A DNA stretch of 9,422 nt from Clostridia bacterium. Lineage in GTDB: Bacteria > Bacillota_E > SLMV01 > PUMD01. Below the pieces are notes generated by a model. That model had not been told where the DNA came from and ran no database searches. It worked only from the letters and a program-made list of their open reading frames with translations. Positions within the stretch are counted from its first letter, which is position 1. Every line of letters begins with the position of its first letter. Shown in pieces: positions 5,785 to 9,422 of this stretch. The position numbers and the translations under genes are program-made. Where the stretch lies: assembly GCA_003562655.1 (NCBI GenBank), contig PWUC01000196.1:1-9422 (forward strand). Reading direction: 5' to 3'.

Positions 5785-5788
5785 GAAG

Positions 5789-8700
5789 GTGTTTCAGAAT
5801 GGAGCTGGGATCGCGTTGTCCGCAGCCGAGTCCGAGAAGATACCCGATCTCAAGGATGCAAGCCGATTGCTGGATTTGTGGGATGAGCTCGCTGAATTCC
5901 GCAGCGTCTCCGACGGCATGAAGAAGAACGACGGTGCGACTTTACTGTACGGCGTGAGCAGGGGAATGGATGCCTTCATGCTTGCCGCACTGTTCAGACG
6001 GTTCAGGGGGTCCCTGCTGGTCATCTGCGACAGCATAAGGGAGGCCGGGAGGATGCGGGGTGATCTGGGCGCCTGGCTGGGAGAGGATGAACTGGCCTTT
6101 CTTCCTCCCCTTGACCTGCTGCCTCACCCCGAAGTCCTGCGCAACCGCGACCCGGTGGCCGAGCGGCTGCGTACGCTTGGGCGCCTCCTGTCAGGGTGCC
6201 CCCTCATCGTGGTGGCTGCAGTGGAGGCCCTGGAGCGACGTTTACCACCGCGAGACATAATGGAGCGGGCATTTTTCTCTCTGCAGCGGGGAGAGCGGTG
6301 TGATCGCGACGCTCTCCTGGGCAGGCTCGTGGGCATGGGTTATCGCCGGGAGGAGATGGTCGGCGAGCCCGGGCACGTTGCCGTTCGAGGTGGGATTGTA
6401 GATATCTTTGCGCCATCCCTGTTGCACCCGGTGAGGATTGAGTTCTTCGGTGACGCTGTGGATTCACTGAGAATCTTTGATGTTTCTTCCCAGCGTTCGG
6501 TGGAGAATGCAGATGAGGTTCAGCTGGGTCCGGCTTCGGAGACCTTCCCAGCAGCCGGGGATCTTGATCGGGGCGACGGACTCGGCCGCCTTGAGGGGGA
6601 GATGGCTGAAAGGACCTGTCAACTGCGGCAGGACGGCGAGGGTCGGATCGCTGACCTGCTGGAGGAGCGGGTGAGGGGTCAACTCGCCCATCTTCGCGGT
6701 GGACTGCAGTATGACAACTTTGACCTGTTTTTGCCCTATTTTTGCTCATCCCTGGCCACCGTCTTTGACTACCTGCCCGCCGAAGCTGCGGTGGCCGTGT
6801 GGGATCCCGCTCGGGTGACCCGGGAGGTGCAAGAGAGAGGCGACAGGAGGCAAGATCGGCACCGACGCCTCATCGATGAGGGAACGGTGCTGCCGGGTCA
6901 GCTCGACCTGGTCCTGCCCCCGCACGAGCTCGATCCACTGCCGGATGAGCGGGCCCGCCTGTATCTGTCCACCTTGTTGCAGCGGGTGAAGGGGGTCAGT
7001 TTGGATCACATTGCCCGCACCGGCGGCCGTCCTTCGGAGCCCTTCTACGGGCAGTGGGAGATGTTTCTCTCGGAACTGCAGCGGTGGAGATCCGATGGGC
7101 GCCGCCTGGTCGTGAGCATGCCTTCTGAGAACCGGGCACTGCGGCTCGCGGACTCACTGCGGGAGAGGGGATTTGACACGGGCTCCGAACTGATGGTCGT
7201 CAGGGCGGAGCTTTCGCAGGGCTTCGAAGTTTACGGGCAGAATTTGATTCTGCTCACCGAGAGCGATGTCTTCGGCCGCCCGCATCAGGTCCGGTACCAG
7301 GTTCCGAGAAAGCACCGGAGGGATGTCGTCACCTATGAGGACCTTGTTGAGGGGGACTATGTGGTCCATCGTCATCACGGTATAGGCAGGTATCTCGGTC
7401 TGTCATCCAAGGAGGTCCAGGGGGTGGAGCGGGACTACCTGGTCATCTCCTATGCCGAGGGGGACCGTCTCTACGTGCCCGTTGACGCCATAGAGCTGGT
7501 ACAGAAATACGTCGGCAAGAGAGGCAAGCCCCCCAGAATATACCGGCTGGGCAGTGGGGAGTGGAACACGGTCAAGCGGAGGGTGCGAAAGTCTCTGCGG
7601 GATATGGCGGAGGAGCTTCTCAACCTCTACACTGCGCGGCAGGCTGTGCAGGGGCACCTGTTCAGCCCCGATACTCTGTGGCAGCGGGAGTTCGAGGATG
7701 CTTTCGCCCATGAGGAGACCCCGGACCAGGTACAGACCTCAGACAGGATCAAAAGAGGAATGGAACAGGCGCATCCCATGGATCACCTCCTGTGCGGAGA
7801 TGTCGGGTACGGCAAGACAGAGGTGGCACTGCGCGCCGCCTTCAAGGCCATAATGGACGGCAAGCAGGTGGCCTTTTTGGTGCCGACGACCATTCTCGCC
7901 CAGCAGCATTTTCATACTGTGCGGGAGCGCTTCTCAGAATGGCCGTGCAACATCGATGTGCTGAGCCGCTTCCGCTCGCGCCGTGAGCAGGAGAAGGTAA
8001 TAACGGCTCTTCGCAGGGGAGACCTGGACATGGTGGTCGGAACTCACCGCCTGCTGCAGAAGGATGTGCAGTTTCGCGACCTGGGCCTGGTGATTGTTGA
8101 CGAGGAGCATCGGTTCGGCGTAGGAGACAAGGAGAGGCTGACGCAGCTGAAACAGACCGTCGATGTGCTGACCCTGACCGCCACTCCCATTCCGCGCACA
8201 CTGCACATGGCCCTCTCCGGCATCAGGGACATGAGCGTGATCGAGACTCCTCCTGAGGACCGTCTCCCCGTGGTCACCTACGTCCTGGAATACGATGGGG
8301 CCTTTGTGGCTGATGCCATCCAGCGGGAGCTGGATCGCGGGGGGCAGGTCTTTTACGTGCACAACCGGGTTCACAGCATAGACCGGGCGCGACAGCGAGT
8401 GGAACGACTGGTTCCGGGTGCGAGGGTCGCTGTTGCCCACGGACAGATGCCCGAACAGCGTCTCGAGACCGTGATGGATGATTTCGTGCAGGGCCGGTTT
8501 GACGTTCTCCTTTGCACCACCATCATTGAATCAGGCCTGGACATATCCAACGCGAATACTCTGATCGTTGAGAATGCGGATCACCTCGGCCTGGCCCAGC
8601 TATACCAGCTGCGAGGACGGGTGGGGCGTTCCGACCGACTGGCTTACTGTTACCTGACATATCGCTCGGGAGAGGTCCTGCCAACCCTGGCAATTGAGCG

Positions 8701-9364
8701 CCTGAGCGCCCTGAAGGAGTTCACCGAGCTGGGCTCGGGGTTCCGGCTGGCTAAGCGTGACCTTGAGCTGCGGGGGGCGGGAAATGTGCTGGGAGCGGAG
8801 CAGCACGGGTTCATGATCACTGTGGGCTTCGATCTATACACGCGGATGCTGCGGGAGGAGGTCGATCAACTCCGAGGAAAGCGGAGGGAGCCTCCCCTGC
8901 AGAGGCCGGCCCTGGAGCTGGATGTTGATGCGTATCTGCCGGAGGAGTACGTGCCGAGCAGCGCTCAGCGCGTATCCCTGTACCGTCGGATGAGCGCCCT
9001 TTCCGATCTCGACGAGGTGCAGGACGTCACGGATGAGCTGATTGACCGCTTTGGTGACCCTCCGCCACCGGTCATCAACCTGCTCCGCCTGGCGACCCTG
9101 GGACTGCTTGGGGCCGCGTGCGGTGTCCTCAGCATGAAGCAGGGGGCCGGTTACGTGGCGCTGGAGCTGCTTCCCGAGGAGGGAGAAGCGGTGGACTGGC
9201 GCAATATTGCAAAGGAGTTTGGCTTCAGATGCTCTGTGTCCCGGGTGCACAGCCAGAGTAATCTGCGGGTGCACCTGCGGCCTCCGTCGGACACTGCCGT
9301 CGGTTCCCTCCTGTCCCGGTTGGAGAGAATGCTTCACCGGGTTCCTCCCGTGGCGGCTGACTGA
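5789..9364 (+). CDS. mfd: Mfd, transcription-repair coupling factor
   Basis: Mfd binds RNA polymerase stalled at DNA lesions, pushes it off by ATP-driven DNA translocation and recruits UvrA. From GTG 5789 the product has 1191 residues (B. subtilis 1177). The UvrB-like N-terminal module lies at about 50-390, with a degenerate nucleotide loop and RGGIVDIF (200-207). The RNA-polymerase interaction domain has GDYVVHRHHGIGRYLG (522-537) and LYVPVDAIELVQKYVG (561-576). The RecG-like translocase has Walker A GDVGYGKTE (670-678), DEEH (781-784), TATPIPR (797-803) and LYQLRGRVGRS (938-948). TRG follows at 980-1002, and the D7 autoinhibitory domain starts near DAYLPEEYV (1047-1055). The start is uncertain: GTG 5789 lacks a near Shine-Dalgarno sequence, and family similarity begins only around residue 27. 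TTG 5867 (AAGGA at 5852-5856) or TTG 5816 are alternatives. The gene lies in the same frame as pth, 54 bp after its stop. Confidence 0.96.
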   Translation: MFQNGAGIALSAAESEKIPDLKDASRLLDLWDELAEFRSVSDGMKKNDGATLLYGVSRGMDAFMLAALFRRFRGSLLVICDSIREAGRMRGDLGAWLGEDELAFLPPLDLLPHPEVLRNRDPVAERLRTLGRLLSGCPLIVVAAVEALERRLPPRDIMERAFFSLQRGERCDRDALLGRLVGMGYRREEMVGEPGHVAVRGGIVDIFAPSLLHPVRIEFFGDAVDSLRIFDVSSQRSVENADEVQLGPASETFPAAGDLDRGDGLGRLEGEMAERTCQLRQDGEGRIADLLEERVRGQLAHLRGGLQYDNFDLFLPYFCSSLATVFDYLPAEAAVAVWDPARVTREVQERGDRRQDRHRRLIDEGTVLPGQLDLVLPPHELDPLPDERARLYLSTLLQRVKGVSLDHIARTGGRPSEPFYGQWEMFLSELQRWRSDGRRLVVSMPSENRALRLADSLRERGFDTGSELMVVRAELSQGFEVYGQNLILLTESDVFGRPHQVRYQVPRKHRRDVVTYEDLVEGDYVVHRHHGIGRYLGLSSKEVQGVERDYLVISYAEGDRLYVPVDAIELVQKYVGKRGKPPRIYRLGSGEWNTVKRRVRKSLRDMAEELLNLYTARQAVQGHLFSPDTLWQREFEDAFAHEETPDQVQTSDRIKRGMEQAHPMDHLLCGDVGYGKTEVALRAAFKAIMDGKQVAFLVPTTILAQQHFHTVRERFSEWPCNIDVLSRFRSRREQEKVITALRRGDLDMVVGTHRLLQKDVQFRDLGLVIVDEEHRFGVGDKERLTQLKQTVDVLTLTATPIPRTLHMALSGIRDMSVIETPPEDRLPVVTYVLEYDGAFVADAIQRELDRGGQVFYVHNRVHSIDRARQRVERLVPGARVAVAHGQMPEQRLETVMDDFVQGRFDVLLCTTIIESGLDISNANTLIVENADHLGLAQLYQLRGRVGRSDRLAYCYLTYRSGEVLPTLAIERLSALKEFTELGSGFRLAKRDLELRGAGNVLGAEQHGFMITVGFDLYTRMLREEVDQLRGKRREPPLQRPALELDVDAYLPEEYVPSSAQRVSLYRRMSALSDLDEVQDVTDELIDRFGDPPPPVINLLRLATLGLLGAACGVLSMKQGAGYVALELLPEEGEAVDWRNIAKEFGFRCSVSRVHSQSNLRVHLRPPSDTAVGSLLSRLERMLHRVPPVAAD

Positions 9365-9393
9365 CTTCTGCGGTGGAATCCGGGTGGGGGGCA

Positions 9394-9402
9394 TGGTATG
9401 AT
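9394..9402 (+). promoter_or_regulatory. Possible extended -10 promoter downstream of mfd
   Basis: TGGTATGAT (9394-9402) fits an extended -10 (TGn plus TATGAT, five of six). The hexamer 17 bp upstream, TGGAAT (9374-9379), is a poor -35, which extended -10 promoters tolerate. Transcription would begin near 9409, so the gene it serves would lie beyond the window. No coding sequence can be called in the 58 bases after mfd. Confidence 0.35.
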
Positions 9403-9422
9403 CTGGTTGCATGTCGGGTGGC

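Noticed and set aside
6204..6749. A 181-codon minus-strand frame opposite mfd
   Set aside because: It is Pro/Arg-rich antisense of a conserved gene and has no ribosome binding site or domain seen.
1..9422. CRISPR arrays, tRNA/rRNA genes, insertion sequences, riboswitches, toxin-antitoxin or defence genes
   Set aside because: No repeat-spacer pattern, cloverleaf, transposase motif, known riboswitch core or defence domain was seen; coding space is filled by eight recognised genes.

Overview
The window carries a run of housekeeping and sporulation-linked genes, all on the + strand, in an order well known from Bacillota (Firmicutes): MobA-like nucleotidyltransferase (5' end outside the window), purR, spoVG, glmU, prs, rplY (ctc type), pth (spoVC) and mfd. 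It matches the Bacillus subtilis purR-yabJ-spoVG-gcaD-prs-ctc-spoVC-fin-mfd neighbourhood, except that yabJ (RidA family) and fin (anti-sigma-F) are absent. The DNA is GC-rich (by eye near 60 %). With the MobA-like gene before purR, this suggests a GC-rich, spore-forming clostridial-type or deeper-branching Bacillota lineage rather than a Bacillus. The genus cannot be named from this sequence.

Layout. Bases 1-647 hold the C-terminal 214 residues of the nucleotidyltransferase. Bases 648-745 hold a possible promoter for purR (746-1564, GTG start). The 80-bp purR-spoVG gap carries a good match to a sigma-H promoter, as upstream of B. subtilis spoVG. spoVG (1645-1938) is followed by a strong nested stem-loop without a U-tract. 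glmU (2057-3427) and prs (3453-4403) are 25 bp apart. The 68-bp prs-rplY gap carries a TTGACA-17-TAGGAT promoter with a 7-bp dyad flanking its -10. rplY (4472-5140) and pth (5156-5734) are 15 bp apart. The pth-mfd junction holds two consecutive hairpins and an ambiguous mfd start. mfd fills 5789-9364. The last 58 bases hold a possible extended -10 promoter for the next gene.

The products supply central needs. PurR senses PRPP and controls purine genes, and Prs makes PRPP. GlmU makes UDP-GlcNAc for the cell wall. RplY binds 5S rRNA and Pth recycles peptidyl-tRNA. SpoVG is an RNA-binding developmental regulator. Mfd couples transcription to DNA repair. No mobile element, CRISPR array, tRNA, rRNA or defence system was seen, and no new multigene system is evident. 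What merits a second look is in the junctions: promoters, dyads and hairpins, and the start of mfd.
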